This document shows, in pieces, positions 7,439 through 14,697 of a stretch of 45,366 nt of DNA. Below the pieces are notes generated by a model. It was not told where the DNA came from and did no database searches. It saw nothing but the letters and a program-made list of their open reading frames with translations. The position numbers were made by a program, and so were the translations under genes. How positions within the stretch are numbered: position 1 is the stretch's first letter; every line of letters starts with the position of its first letter. The DNA comes from a virus: positions 1 through 45,366 of IMG/VR virus record IMGVR_UViG_3300012002_000052. One strand, 5' to 3'.

Positions 7439-7774
7439 ATGACATTAAAAGAAAAGATAAAGAATGATTTAATGGATGATATTAATATTGATAACTTTAT
7501 AGAAAAGAATTATCAAGGTAAGAAATTTTATAAGATGAGCAATTACTTTTTATCGACTTATATTATCGGTTCAGAGTTACGGGATGTAAGAGAATTAGGT
7601 ATTGACTTTGAAAACCGTTTAGCGGTAGATAGGGATTATAAAGTGATAGGAATATTTGGCGATGATAGCGATACACGAGGCTATGTGTTTATTGATGATC
7701 TGAATTGCTGGAAGCAAGCGCTTGTATCTTTAGACGCAGGGGAGATCGCTCCGTTTATAATCGATGAAGGGTAA
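7439..7774 (+). CDS. Hypothetical early protein
   Basis: 111 aa, acidic and unrecognised. A charged N-terminal helix (KEKIKNDLMDDINIDNFIEKN) precedes a mixed alpha/beta part with an Asp-rich loop (GDDSDTRGYVFIDDLN). It starts after GGGAGATAAT. Many small acidic early phage proteins inhibit host factors, but there is no specific evidence here. Confidence 0.65.
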   Translation: MTLKEKIKNDLMDDINIDNFIEKNYQGKKFYKMSNYFLSTYIIGSELRDVRELGIDFENRLAVDRDYKVIGIFGDDSDTRGYVFIDDLNCWKQALVSLDAGEIAPFIIDEG

Positions 7775-7807
7775 GATGGAATCAATATTTCAAAAGGAAG
7801 GTAAAGC

Positions 7808-7999
7808 ATGAAAATTTTAGTGAATATCACTATCCCGGTGGGGATAGAATCAAAGCAGATCACGGAGTCCGCTATTAAGAAGATCGAGAAAGGAGACACA
7901 AGCCCGGTTGAGGACGTACTGAATGCGGTTAAATACTACGATGGTTACACTATCGAAAGTATTTATAGTGAGGACGGGAAGAAATTAATGGAGTGGTAA
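7808..7999 (+). CDS. Small hypothetical early protein
   Basis: 63 aa, unrecognised. A first beta strand (MKILVNITIPVGI), a basic helix and a second strand suggest a compact alpha/beta fold. It starts after AAAGGAAGG, and its stop is immediately followed by the start of the membrane protein at 8000. Confidence 0.65.
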   Translation: MKILVNITIPVGIESKQITESAIKKIEKGDTSPVEDVLNAVKYYDGYTIESIYSEDGKKLMEW

Positions 8000-8140
8000 A
8001 TGATATTAATATTAATACTGGTAGTAGTATCGGGGTTCGGGTTGCCTTTTCTGTGTAGTAATATAAAAGGTGCGTTTTGGAATACTCTAATATTCGTATC
8101 ATGGATATTGGGAATTATATATGCCTTTCAGGTGCTTTAA
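8000..8140 (+). CDS. Small two-helix membrane protein
   Basis: 46 aa, last gene of the early operon. ATG 8000 overlaps the previous TAA by one base, with GGAGTGG just upstream. Two hydrophobic segments (ILILILVVVSGFGLPFL and FWNTLIFVSWILGIIYAF) flank a short loop with CSNIKG, predicting a hairpin in the inner membrane. The function is unknown; superinfection exclusion or membrane takeover are options. It ends 8 bp before the shared terminator. Confidence 0.6.
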   Translation: MILILILVVVSGFGLPFLCSNIKGAFWNTLIFVSWILGIIYAFQVL

Positions 8141-8148
8141 AAAAGATT

Positions 8149-8173
8149 ATAAGCCCGCCTCAAGCGGGCTTAT
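8149..8173. terminator. Bidirectional terminator between convergent operons
   Basis: ATAAGCCCGC and GCGGGCTTAT form a perfect 10-bp stem with loop CTCAA. TTTCTTTA follows on the + strand and AATCTTTTTT on the - strand, so it can stop transcription both ways. It sits exactly where the early (+) and replication (-) operons meet, and the stop codon of the leftward gene (8170-8172) lies inside the stem. Confidence 0.85.
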
Positions 8174-8505
8174 TTCTTTATTATATGGCTTGCCTTTTCA
8201 AAATAACTTTTAACAGTCTCAGGAAACTCACCGTAAAGATTAAGTATATCCCGTAACACATGCTCTAAAGTTTTAGCATATACCGGGTGAAGGAATACAG
8301 GCTTCTTGCTTCGTAGCGGTGGTAGCCCGGTAGCCTGCTTATACATAATCCTTAAGTCCGCTAAAGAAAAGGACCCGGAATACTCCATCACTAAATCATC
8401 AATATTGTTTTCATTAGCTTCAAAGTCTTTTTCCATATACGATCCGCTATCATCGGAAAGCGGGATGCCTGTATACTCACGACCTTTATATTTGTTATAT
8501 GACAT
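8170..8505 (-). CDS. Hypothetical protein, last gene of the replication operon
   Basis: 111 aa, unrecognised. I chose ATG 8505 (MSYNKYKGREY), which follows GGACGG with 6-nt spacing; a TTG at 8511 has no site. It has an acidic middle (ENNIDDLVMEYSG), then a part with PPLRSKKP and a C-terminal helical region. The stop lies in the terminator stem. Start and upstream stop are 2 bp apart. Confidence 0.65.
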   Translation of the reverse strand: MSYNKYKGREYTGIPLSDDSGSYMEKDFEANENNIDDLVMEYSGSFSLADLRIMYKQATGLPPLRSKKPVFLHPVYAKTLEHVLRDILNLYGEFPETVKSYFEKASHIIKK

Positions 8506-8507
8506 TA

Positions 8508-8807
8508 TCAACCGTCCGTAGTTAATATTTTTTTGGATAAGTCCGGCTCTATCTTTAACCCGTACTCTTTTAACGCAAACGTAAGGCTCATTGCATACTC
8601 TTTTATAACACTCTCGATCAATTTCTCAACGCTGGTATTAGGATTTTTATGGGCCACGTTTACAATAAACCTTGCTGATAAATCTGTATAAATAGCGTTC
8701 AGTATTGTATACAAAGCGTTACCGCTCATGTTTTCCTTAAGCGATATTTCATTAATGCTCTCCGATATTTTTTTTAGCTGTTCACTTAACACATCTTTTT
8801 CTTTCAT
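8508..8807 (-). CDS. Hypothetical helical protein
   Basis: 99 aa, unrecognised, mostly helical with Lys/Glu heptad-like spacing (LSEQLKKISESINEISLKEN). The start at 8807 lies within the 3' end of the DUF4406-like gene, so the pair overlap by 26 bp. No functional motif seen. Confidence 0.65.
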   Translation of the reverse strand: MKEKDVLSEQLKKISESINEISLKENMSGNALYTILNAIYTDLSARFIVNVAHKNPNTSVEKLIESVIKEYAMSLTFALKEYGLKIEPDLSKKILTTDG

Positions 8808-9126
8808 CTAATTCCTCCTCAAATATTATTTCTAATCCTATTGTCTCCGCAATTTTCTTTTCTACCTTTGCACCCGGGCTATCCTTCCAATTCGTAAGCA
8901 TACATATCATATCACAAAACACAAGCTCTCTTATATCATGCTTCATGTATTCACACCATTCCGGGTTATCTTTGCCGGTCAATAGCTTAACGTCCTCGCC
9001 TATTTCTACCGGGTTAATTACATGACAGCCCGGAAATTTCTTTTCCAATTTTTTATGACACTCATGGAAACGGGAGCGATAGTTTCCGCAATTCCTAATC
9101 TTACCGGATATGTAAATCTTACTCAT
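8782..9126 (-). CDS. DUF4406-like protein (nucleoside deoxyribosyltransferase fold)
   Basis: 114 aa. The opening KIYISGKI, the central FCDMICMLTNWKDSPGAKVE with Trp-x-x-Ser-x-Gly-Ala-x-x-Glu, and a following A.. GLE strand match DUF4406, a phage family with the nucleoside 2-deoxyribosyltransferase fold. Family members may act on nucleotides or nucleotide-derived signals, but activity is unproven. The ATG overlaps the RusA stop (ATGA), placing it in the replication/nucleotide block. Confidence 0.72.
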   Translation of the reverse strand: MSKIYISGKIRNCGNYRSRFHECHKKLEKKFPGCHVINPVEIGEDVKLLTGKDNPEWCEYMKHDIRELVFCDMICMLTNWKDSPGAKVEKKIAETIGLEIIFEEELDERKRCVK

Positions 9127-9548
9127 GGATTTTCCCCCTTTCTTTTCTTTTTACGAGGCGTGTAGGGCACGTCAATAAACCTTTTTAATACAAGCCCGTC
9201 ATCGTCCATCGATTTATTATATACCATTATTATTATCTTGTCTATCTTGTCATCAAGTTTCATGCCCATGTATCGATAATACTTTGGGCTATCATCTGTA
9301 ATATAGCCCGCTTCCCGTAGGCTATCTATAAAAGCCTTAGCAAACGCACTATGATTATCTAAATCCTTTCGGCTTTTCGGGAATCGAAACAATGCGGAGA
9401 ACTCTGTGAACTTATGCCTCGCCTCCCCTGATGATTGAATTGCTTTTGTGATCCGCTTCTTGTATGTGCTATACGCAAGATTCCTCCTGTTTCTAAAAAA
9501 CTCATTGATAGACTTTATATGACAGCTTACAGTAAATTCGATTATCAT
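9123..9548 (-). CDS. rusA: RusA-family Holliday junction resolvase
   Basis: 141 aa. RusA-type endonucleases cut four-way junctions during phage recombination and before packaging. The signature is seen: N-terminal strand with an Arg/Lys-rich patch, then KDLDNHSAFAKAFIDSLREA with the metal-binding Asp-x-Asp-Asn, then GYITDDSPKY with an acidic pair. The basic C-terminus (TPRKKKRKGENP) suits DNA binding. ATG 9548 follows GGAGAGAC. It lies just downstream of the helicase gene. Confidence 0.85.
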   Translation of the reverse strand: MIIEFTVSCHIKSINEFFRNRRNLAYSTYKKRITKAIQSSGEARHKFTEFSALFRFPKSRKDLDNHSAFAKAFIDSLREAGYITDDSPKYYRYMGMKLDDKIDKIIIMVYNKSMDDDGLVLKRFIDVPYTPRKKKRKGENP

Positions 9549-9559
9549 TTTGTCTCTCC

Positions 9560-10912
9560 TTAAAAATCTACAACGGACTTTTCTATATACTCCGTCCCGT
9601 GATCATACTCCATCACCTGCTTATGCGTTTTCAACTTCCTAAACCTTAAAACTTCCGGGTCAAATATAAGTTTAGTCTCCCCTGTCATTCCGTCTCTGTT
9701 CTTCACACAATTTAAATAACAGATACCGGGCTCTTTGCTCTTATCGTAATACTCCGGGCGATACATGGTAAGCACTAAGTCTGCGTCCTGTTCTATCGCC
9801 CCCGATTCTCTTAAGTCTGATAGTATCGGTTGCTTATTATCCCGCTTCTCTACTTGTCTGCTAAGCTGAGACACGACTAATACCGGCACTCCGAACTCTT
9901 TTCCAATAGCCTTAAGCGTTTTGCTTATCTCTGCTAAAGCGTCATTGCGTGTATTGTATTTCCCTACCACATTTAATATTTGTAGGTGGTCTATAATGAT
10001 TAAATCTATTTTCCCATGCTGAATATTAGCCCGCTTTACTCTAAGCCTTATATCTTGTACGGATATTTTAGCGGTCTCATCAATGTATAGCTCCAACCCG
10101 TTAAATATATCCGTCCATTCCTCTATCTGCTTCTTCTCCTCTAAAGACAAGCGTCCGTCTCGAATACGTGAGCTATTAATATCTGTATGATACGCTGTAA
10201 ACCTGCATATATGGCTTGTAATAGTCATCTCAATACTAAAATTCACCACACGGCCGCCCGCATTAGCTATGTTCCACATAATATTGCCGGCTAAAGCAGA
10301 CTTCCCCATTGACGGACGTGCGGCGAGTATGCTTAACTGTCCGGGACGTAGCCCGCCTGTAATATTGTCTATAAAATCTATCCCCGTAGATATTCCGGGC
10401 TTCCCCTCGTTGTCATAGCCTTTCTGTATCATCTCTTTAAACTCACTAACGGCGGACTTAATGTGTACTACCCCTTTCTCGTTCACATCATACATAACTT
10501 TCATTACCGTTTCTTCGATATGCTCTGTTATATCTTTTGTGTTAGCCCCGTCCTGTATCATGTCTGTAATGCTAAGCGATAATCTTAAATACGATCTCAA
10601 TTTCGACTTCTCTTTGACTATCCCGGCATAGTATTTTACACGAGATAATGAAGGCGCGCCCTCCATCAGCTTGCTTATATACCCTATCCCGCCTTTTATT
10701 TTTGAATTATCTAATTTATCCCATAGTGTAACAGCGTCAACCTTCTCATTATTGTATATCATATCTTGAATAACTTTATAGATTACCGTGTTGTCTTTTG
10801 TGTAGAAGTCCGCCGGGGTCAGCTTGTCCACTACCTGATACGCTAAGTTATTGTCTCTAATGATTGCCCCTAATACTGCGTTCTCCGCTTCCTCGCTGTG
10901 CGGTAAGTCCAT
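9560..10912 (-). CDS. dnaB: Replicative DNA helicase (DnaB family)
   Basis: 450 aa, usual length. Hexameric 5'-3' helicase that unwinds DNA at the fork. The N-terminal DnaB domain opens with PHSEEAENAVLGAII. The RecA-like C-terminal domain has Walker A ARPSMGKSA (about 198-206), Walker B DLIIIDHLQ (about 300), the VPVLVVSQLSRQVE stretch and the ESGAIEQDADLVL motif. ATG 10912 follows GGAGGG. It sits between SSB and RusA. No phage primase or polymerase is visible, so it probably loads host replication enzymes. Confidence 0.95.
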   Translation of the reverse strand: MDLPHSEEAENAVLGAIIRDNNLAYQVVDKLTPADFYTKDNTVIYKVIQDMIYNNEKVDAVTLWDKLDNSKIKGGIGYISKLMEGAPSLSRVKYYAGIVKEKSKLRSYLRLSLSITDMIQDGANTKDITEHIEETVMKVMYDVNEKGVVHIKSAVSEFKEMIQKGYDNEGKPGISTGIDFIDNITGGLRPGQLSILAARPSMGKSALAGNIMWNIANAGGRVVNFSIEMTITSHICRFTAYHTDINSSRIRDGRLSLEEKKQIEEWTDIFNGLELYIDETAKISVQDIRLRVKRANIQHGKIDLIIIDHLQILNVVGKYNTRNDALAEISKTLKAIGKEFGVPVLVVSQLSRQVEKRDNKQPILSDLRESGAIEQDADLVLTMYRPEYYDKSKEPGICYLNCVKNRDGMTGETKLIFDPEVLRFRKLKTHKQVMEYDHGTEYIEKSVVDF

Positions 10913-10933
10913 CCTTAACCCTCCCTTATGTCT

Positions 10934-11371
10934 CTAAAACGGTACGTCATCATCTTCGTTTGGGGCATAGCTTCCTAATAGCCCGCCTTCATCTAAGTCT
11001 CCGTAACTATACCCACCGGAATAATCCCCACTGTCCTTTTTCTTAGATGATTTTTGCGGTATAAACGATACGGTTAATGCTATAATCTCTACGCTTGATC
11101 GCTTCTTCCCGTTATCATCAACCCACCGGTTTTGAGTTAGCTTACCTGTTACCCCGGCAGGGTCTCCCTTGTGGAAATACTTGTTCACTGTTTCGGCGGA
11201 CTTCCCGAATACAATGCAATTAAAAAAACTACCTTCGTTTTCTTTTGTCTGTGTATTATAATCATTGACGACTATTGAAAACTTACAATAGGGCTTCCCC
11301 GCTTTCGATTGCTTTAGCTCCGGGTCTTTCGCCATCCGTCCTACTAAATTTACACTGTTTAAATCACTCAT
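10934..11371 (-). CDS. ssb: Single-stranded DNA-binding protein
   Basis: 145 aa. The OB-fold opens NSVNLVGRMAKDPELK, followed by YCKFSIVVND, FFNCIVFGKSAE and VTGKLTQNRW, all typical of bacterial SSB. The linker is Gly/Ser/Tyr-rich and the protein ends in the acidic tip DDDVPF, the conserved tail that recruits partner proteins. It lies next to the helicase. Confidence 0.95.
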   Translation of the reverse strand: MSDLNSVNLVGRMAKDPELKQSKAGKPYCKFSIVVNDYNTQTKENEGSFFNCIVFGKSAETVNKYFHKGDPAGVTGKLTQNRWVDDNGKKRSSVEIIALTVSFIPQKSSKKKDSGDYSGGYSYGDLDEGGLLGSYAPNEDDDVPF

Positions 11372-11383
11372 TCTCCTGTCTCC

Positions 11384-11554
11384 TTATTCTTTGTGTTCTC
11401 TTATTCTCCACTGTCTTTTAGTCTCCGCAAGTGCGTTCGTGTTTTTCTTTAAGTCCGCTTTTAGCTTAAGCTGTTCTCGGACTAATTGTGTCTCATAATT
11501 CTCCAACTCATCCTCTGTCATCTTGCGTATCTCGTTACTGCTTTTATATCTCAT
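11384..11554 (-). CDS. Small charged coiled-coil protein
   Basis: 56 aa, easily missed. ATG 11554 is preceded by AGGAG with 6-nt spacing; two further in-frame ATGs at 11557 and 11560 lie too close to the site. It is almost wholly helical and charged (KMTEDELENYETQLVREQLK then KADLKKNTNALAETKRQ), a short coiled coil. It overlaps the upstream gene's end by 11 bp and precedes SSB. Confidence 0.6.
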   Translation of the reverse strand: MRYKSSNEIRKMTEDELENYETQLVREQLKLKADLKKNTNALAETKRQWRIREHKE

Positions 11555-11711
11555 CATCATCTCCTATCATGTACGGGATTAACTCTTGCGTCTCTCTATA
11601 CCCTTCCTCTATCTCAGCTTGCCGTATTTGGAAATGCCTTTGTTGCTCATCATTCTGAATACGCTTCATAGCCCGAGACTTTGTGTAATTTAATTCACTA
11701 AAACCTATCAT
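11544..11711 (-). CDS. Small hypothetical helical protein
   Basis: 55 aa. ATG 11711 follows GGAGG with 6-nt spacing; an ATG at 11714 is also possible. Longer upstream readings lack a site and run through the overlapping membrane gene. It is charged and helical (AMKRIQNDEQQRHFQIRQAE) and ends in an acidic tail (GDDDEI). It overlaps neighbours on both sides. Confidence 0.6.
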   Translation of the reverse strand: MIGFSELNYTKSRAMKRIQNDEQQRHFQIRQAEIEEGYRETQELIPYMIGDDDEI

Positions 11712-11856
11712 CATCTGCCTCCATATGTTTATTGTATTCTTTTTCCTCAACCCATTTTTTTGACATCTTAAGCTCACGGCGGTCTGATAGATTGAACGCA
11801 AGCAATACTAATACCACCGCTAACACTAAGATTAATAGCCCTATTAATATCCACAT
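11698..11856 (-). CDS. Single-pass membrane protein
   Basis: 52 aa, easily missed. ATG 11856 follows AGGAGTGTAAG. One hydrophobic helix (WILIGLLILVLAVVLVLLAF) is followed by a charged cytoplasmic-type tail (SDRRELKMSKKWVEEKEYNK), giving N-out/C-in by the positive-inside rule. It overlaps the next gene's start. Function unknown. Confidence 0.65.
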   Translation of the reverse strand: MWILIGLLILVLAVVLVLLAFNLSDRRELKMSKKWVEEKEYNKHMEADDDRF

Positions 11857-11868
11857 CTTACACTCCTG

Positions 11869-12237
11869 TTATTCTTCGCTTAATATTTCTAATATCTGTT
11901 TACAGTGCTTCTCTGTATCTTCTAAATTAATATTTTCATCAATAAGTTTCTCCCCTAAATATATATGATACACAATAACTGTCGTTGTATATCCATAAGT
12001 CGGCGTCTCCATTACTTCCTTTTTTATTTCTTCTCTGATTAATTCCAGCCCACCTTTATTTTTTATAGCTTCGTTCTTATTGTAATTATCTATTATCCTG
12101 TAAGAATTTAATAGACTGATTTCTTTTTTAAGCATATCGATTTCTGTGCTAAGTTTCATTGTTTTATTTTCCGCAACCATAAAATCGTTTCTCAAATTAT
12201 AAAACTTCCTGAATAAATCACGTGTGTTTTTAAACAT
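11869..12237 (-). CDS. Hypothetical coiled-coil protein
   Basis: 122 aa, unrecognised. A basic N-terminus (FKNTRDLFRKFYNLRNDF) leads into a helical coiled-coil (TMKLSTEIDMLKKEISLLN) and a C-terminal alpha/beta part. The start follows AGGAGGACAAT. It is in the operon between the 25-aa membrane peptide and the 52-aa membrane protein. Confidence 0.65.
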   Translation of the reverse strand: MFKNTRDLFRKFYNLRNDFMVAENKTMKLSTEIDMLKKEISLLNSYRIIDNYNKNEAIKNKGGLELIREEIKKEVMETPTYGYTTTVIVYHIYLGEKLIDENINLEDTEKHCKQILEILSEE

Positions 12238-12254
12238 ATTGTCCTCCTAATATT

Positions 12255-12332
12255 TTATTGTATCATACCCCAAACCGTTATTCCGATCACTATCACTAAT
12301 AGTATAGCTCCGCATATTTCACCGGCTGTCAT
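12255..12332 (-). CDS. 25-aa hydrophobic peptide
   Basis: Starts at ATG 12332, overlapping the stop of the 13-codon minigene (ATGA), with GGGCGGG upstream. It is one hydrophobic segment (ICGAILLVIVIGITVWGM). Its start context is copied at the PAPS-reductase-like gene start 823 bp upstream in transcription, as part of a 36-bp direct repeat. It may be a genuine small membrane peptide; translation is not proven. Confidence 0.45.
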   Translation of the reverse strand: MTAGEICGAILLVIVIGITVWGMIQ

Positions 12333-12363
12333 CTTACCCGCCCCATAGTGTCGACTTCACCGT
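12328..12363 (-). repeat. 36-bp direct repeat, downstream copy
   Basis: Matches 13151-13186 at 34 of 36 positions, the first 25 being identical. It covers the 3' end of a coding frame ending MGRVR and the following ATGAC start. With the other copy it brackets the PAPS-reductase-like gene, 823 bp apart. Confidence 0.85.
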
Positions 12364-12370
12364 GCGTCAT
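12329..12370 (-). pseudogene. 13-codon minigene, duplicated tail of the zinc-ribbon gene
   Basis: The frame MTHGEVDTMGRVR is read from ATG 12370, which overlaps the stop of the PAPS-reductase-like gene (TGATG). Its last residues repeat the C-terminus of the zinc-ribbon protein (DGEIDTMGRVR) with one conservative change. It is best explained as the leftover 3' end of that gene, copied to the other side of the PAPS-reductase-like gene. Because stop and next start overlap (ATGA), it could still couple translation to the 25-aa peptide. Confidence 0.6.
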
Positions 12371-13155
12371 CACCAACCCCCCTCGAAAAATTCAAGCTCC
12401 ACATCTTCTAATACTTTGTCTACGCCCTTACTCATCCACCAATCATATATATCATTTCCGCTTCGGAAAGTCTTATATGGCTTGCCTCTTTCAAGTCTTT
12501 TTTCATACCCTTTTTGAAGCGCTCTTTTATACGCTTTCACATAGTTCGGGTATCTTTTAGCGTCCTCTAACATACCTTTTCTATTTTTCATTGGACACAT
12601 AACGCAACCTATACGGCTATATCCTTGATCGTATAGTTCGCAATACGGTAAATTTCTATTGTGGATATATCTCCAAACGTCATCATCACCCCAATCAAGT
12701 ATTACATGAATATATTTTTTGTTTGGATTATTGTAATCATTTTCTATCTGTTTTCTTTTAGCCCGCCGTGGTGATTCCGCCGCCCGTATTCCTGTCAAGA
12801 CAACGCCCTCTCCGTATTTTTCTTTTAATTCAGCACAACAAAAACGCATTAATTGCGTAGGCGGGTATCCACGTTCTTCAATCAATTTCCACATAGTTTT
12901 TTCGGGCCTATCCCAAATAACCCCGCTATGATATTTTTTAATGTATTTCAATAACTCCGGTGGATCGACAGTCGTGAAATTAAAATGAGCTTGAAACTTT
13001 ACCCCCGCTTGTATCGCTAAATCTTTAATGACTATTGAATCTTTACCGCCGGAAAACGCAAGCCAATATCCAGTTTTAGGCTCATTGTTTTTTAATATTT
13101 TGATAGCATGATTAATTTTTTCGGGCAATAAATCAAACAATAATTCTTTTGTCAT
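12370..13155 (-). CDS. PP-loop PAPS-reductase-like protein (DndC/CysH superfamily)
   Basis: 261 aa. Adenine-nucleotide alpha-hydrolase fold with the pyrophosphatase loop SGGKDS at residues 35-40. Later it has RFCCAELKEKYG, TGIRAAESPRR and a Cys pair in IGCVMCPMKN. This pattern is common in phage proteins annotated as phosphoadenosine phosphosulfate reductases. It lacks the ECGLH C-terminal motif of true CysH, so assimilatory sulfate reduction is doubtful. A role in sulfur transfer or nucleic-acid modification, as in DndC, is a reasonable alternative. ATG 13155 overlaps the zinc-ribbon gene stop (ATGA). The gene is precisely flanked by 36-bp direct repeats, which suggests insertion. Confidence 0.82.
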   Translation of the reverse strand: MTKELLFDLLPEKINHAIKILKNNEPKTGYWLAFSGGKDSIVIKDLAIQAGVKFQAHFNFTTVDPPELLKYIKKYHSGVIWDRPEKTMWKLIEERGYPPTQLMRFCCAELKEKYGEGVVLTGIRAAESPRRAKRKQIENDYNNPNKKYIHVILDWGDDDVWRYIHNRNLPYCELYDQGYSRIGCVMCPMKNRKGMLEDAKRYPNYVKAYKRALQKGYEKRLERGKPYKTFRSGNDIYDWWMSKGVDKVLEDVELEFFEGGW

Positions 13156-13186
13156 CTTACCCGCCCCATAGTGTCAATTTCACCGT
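13151..13186 (-). repeat. 36-bp direct repeat, upstream copy
   Basis: This copy forms the real C-terminus of the zinc-ribbon gene and the first bases of the PAPS-reductase-like gene. Recombination between the two copies would delete that gene cleanly and restore a zinc-ribbon gene followed by the 25-aa peptide. Confidence 0.85.
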
Positions 13187-13382
13187 CTCTAACCCGTTGC
13201 TCTAATTCATCCTCAGCCGATGGGGGATCGTATATTACAATCTCACACCCGCAAAATGGACAGAATTTAAAGTCTTCTATATCTGCCCGGATATTACCCC
13301 CGCATTCAGCCTCACATACTGATTCATAATAGCCAGTGTAATAAACATCTGTTAATTTCCACTCACAAGTCTTCCCTTTCAT
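13152..13382 (-). CDS. Small zinc-ribbon protein
   Basis: 76 aa from ATG 13382, placed by AGGAGG with 6-nt spacing. Cysteines occur in TCEWKL, ESVCEAECGG and the knuckle CPFCGCEI, giving a probable zinc site common in small phage proteins. The C-terminus ELEQRVRDGEIDTMGRVR is copied at 12329-12370. The stop overlaps the next ATG. Specific function unknown. Confidence 0.7.
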   Translation of the reverse strand: MKGKTCEWKLTDVYYTGYYESVCEAECGGNIRADIEDFKFCPFCGCEIVIYDPPSAEDELEQRVRDGEIDTMGRVR

Positions 13383-13393
13383 TGCTTGCCTCC

Positions 13394-13951
13394 TTATATC
13401 CAACCTTTATTTTTTGCAAATCCTTTTGCTATTTTATACGCTTCATATACAATATCATAATCAAAACATTCCATTTTAAACTTTTCGTCTCCGATATGTT
13501 TTTCCCAATATTTCCATGAATAAGTTTTATGTCCTATTTGAAGATTTGTTCTGTGTGCTATAATAGCATATTCACATATTCCTCTTATAACAAATATCCC
13601 TTTTGTCTTTCGTAAATCTGTCCCATGTAGATTTGCAAATCGTAATTCTGAAAATAGCAAATCTGCAAATCGTAAATCTGTGTCTCGTAAACTTGCGTTC
13701 CATAAGTTTACACCCCGTATATTTGCGCCCCATAAATTTGCGTATCGCAGGTCTGCAAAGCGTAGATTTGCGTTCCACATATCTACAAAACGTAAATTTG
13801 CGTATTGTAAACTTGTATTCTGTAAGTCTACCCCACGTAGATCAACGGAAAAATATTCATTCACATTGAAACAAAACCGCATGTATCGATTCCATTTCGT
13901 TACACTTGATTTTAATAACGCTATTCGTTTCGCTTTTAGGTTACCGCTCAT
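13394..13951 (-). CDS. Pentapeptide-repeat protein
   Basis: 185 aa. From about residue 38 to 118 it has tandem pentapeptides of the A(D/N)LXX kind (VDLQN, ANLRF, ADLRY, ANLWG, ANIRG, ASLRD, TDLRF), predicting a right-handed square beta-helix. Some such proteins mimic DNA and protect gyrase or other DNA enzymes. The repeats give a conspicuous DNA-level periodicity and spurious open frames on the other strand. The C-terminal 65 residues are non-repetitive and contain Trp/Tyr (KTYSWKYWEKHIG). It starts after GGAGGTGGAAGA and overlaps the DUF5131 gene by 4 bp. Confidence 0.88.
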   Translation of the reverse strand: MSGNLKAKRIALLKSSVTKWNRYMRFCFNVNEYFSVDLRGVDLQNTSLQYANLRFVDMWNANLRFADLRYANLWGANIRGVNLWNASLRDTDLRFADLLFSELRFANLHGTDLRKTKGIFVIRGICEYAIIAHRTNLQIGHKTYSWKYWEKHIGDEKFKMECFDYDIVYEAYKIAKGFAKNKGWI

Positions 13952-14646
13952 TCTTCCACCTCCAATTTAAAATTATCTGGTATTTCCCGCAAGAACGGTA
14001 GACTATATACATCAACGTACTGTTTCATCGCGTCTTTCATCCATAGACTGATGCCTAAATCTCTCGTTTGATCAATCAAGCTCTTAATCCACTCGCGCAC
14101 AAGATAAGGAGTTCCTTTTCTACTACCTCTCTGGCCCGTCTCCGGGCCGACAATAATCCATTCTGTTCTTTTATATGGCCCTAAATCGATTGGCCCGAAC
14201 ATTGGTTCTATCGAAAAAAAATAAATACCCTTCGCGCGACTAAGCACAACATCATATTCGCTTTGATTAGTAACAGTATACCCAAAATGGATTTTATCTC
14301 GTTCCGCCATAAATTCTTTTTGATAATAAGGCGCTTTCGTCAAGAATAAATAGTGGTGCCGAGGGTTGTCTCTTATCTTGCTCATAATGTTTTTGATCCA
14401 CCACGGAGCCCAATATTCAGGATCACTTAATGCGCCGACAAAAATCCGAGCGGGCTTTTTAGGAAAATCTTTGTGGAAAAAGTCCTCTACAAATACCGGC
14501 TCTGAAAAATTATCACACTGAAACGCCGGAAACCGGTCAACCAACTTCCGAGCGTAGCAATACCGACATCCACGCCTACACCCGATGACAGGATTCCAGA
14601 CGTGGGTCGCCCAGTCTATAGAGGATCTGCTTATTGTATTACTCAT
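13948..14646 (-). CDS. DUF5131 (phage Gp37/Gp68) family protein, radical-SAM-like
   Basis: 232 aa. Opens WATHVWNPVIGCRRGCRYCYA with C23, C27 and C30 in the CxxxCxxC spacing that binds a radical-SAM 4Fe-4S cluster. It continues with IFVGALSDPEYWAPWW, a HHYLFLTKAP strand and FFSIEPMFGPIDLG, all characteristic of this family, common in phages and mobile DNA. The reaction is unknown. Location between the pentapeptide gene and a set of small genes suggests an accessory modification or anti-host role. ATG 14646 follows AGGAGG. Confidence 0.85.
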   Translation of the reverse strand: MSNTISRSSIDWATHVWNPVIGCRRGCRYCYARKLVDRFPAFQCDNFSEPVFVEDFFHKDFPKKPARIFVGALSDPEYWAPWWIKNIMSKIRDNPRHHYLFLTKAPYYQKEFMAERDKIHFGYTVTNQSEYDVVLSRAKGIYFFSIEPMFGPIDLGPYKRTEWIIVGPETGQRGSRKGTPYLVREWIKSLIDQTRDLGISLWMKDAMKQYVDVYSLPFLREIPDNFKLEVEE

Positions 14647-14697
14647 TATTCTGCCTCCTTATATTTCGGTAACGGGCAAGCACCCCTCGCAATGTGT

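Noticed and set aside
12370-13155. True assimilatory PAPS reductase (cysH)
   Set aside because: The C-terminal ECGLH catalytic motif is missing; only the PP-loop superfamily is supported.
13600-13860. CRISPR-like periodic repeat
   Set aside because: The 15-bp period encodes pentapeptides in frame and has no unique spacers of constant length.
13572-13869. Open frames on both strands opposite or within the pentapeptide gene
   Set aside because: They arise from the repetitive codon pattern; they have no ribosome sites and no plausible protein character.
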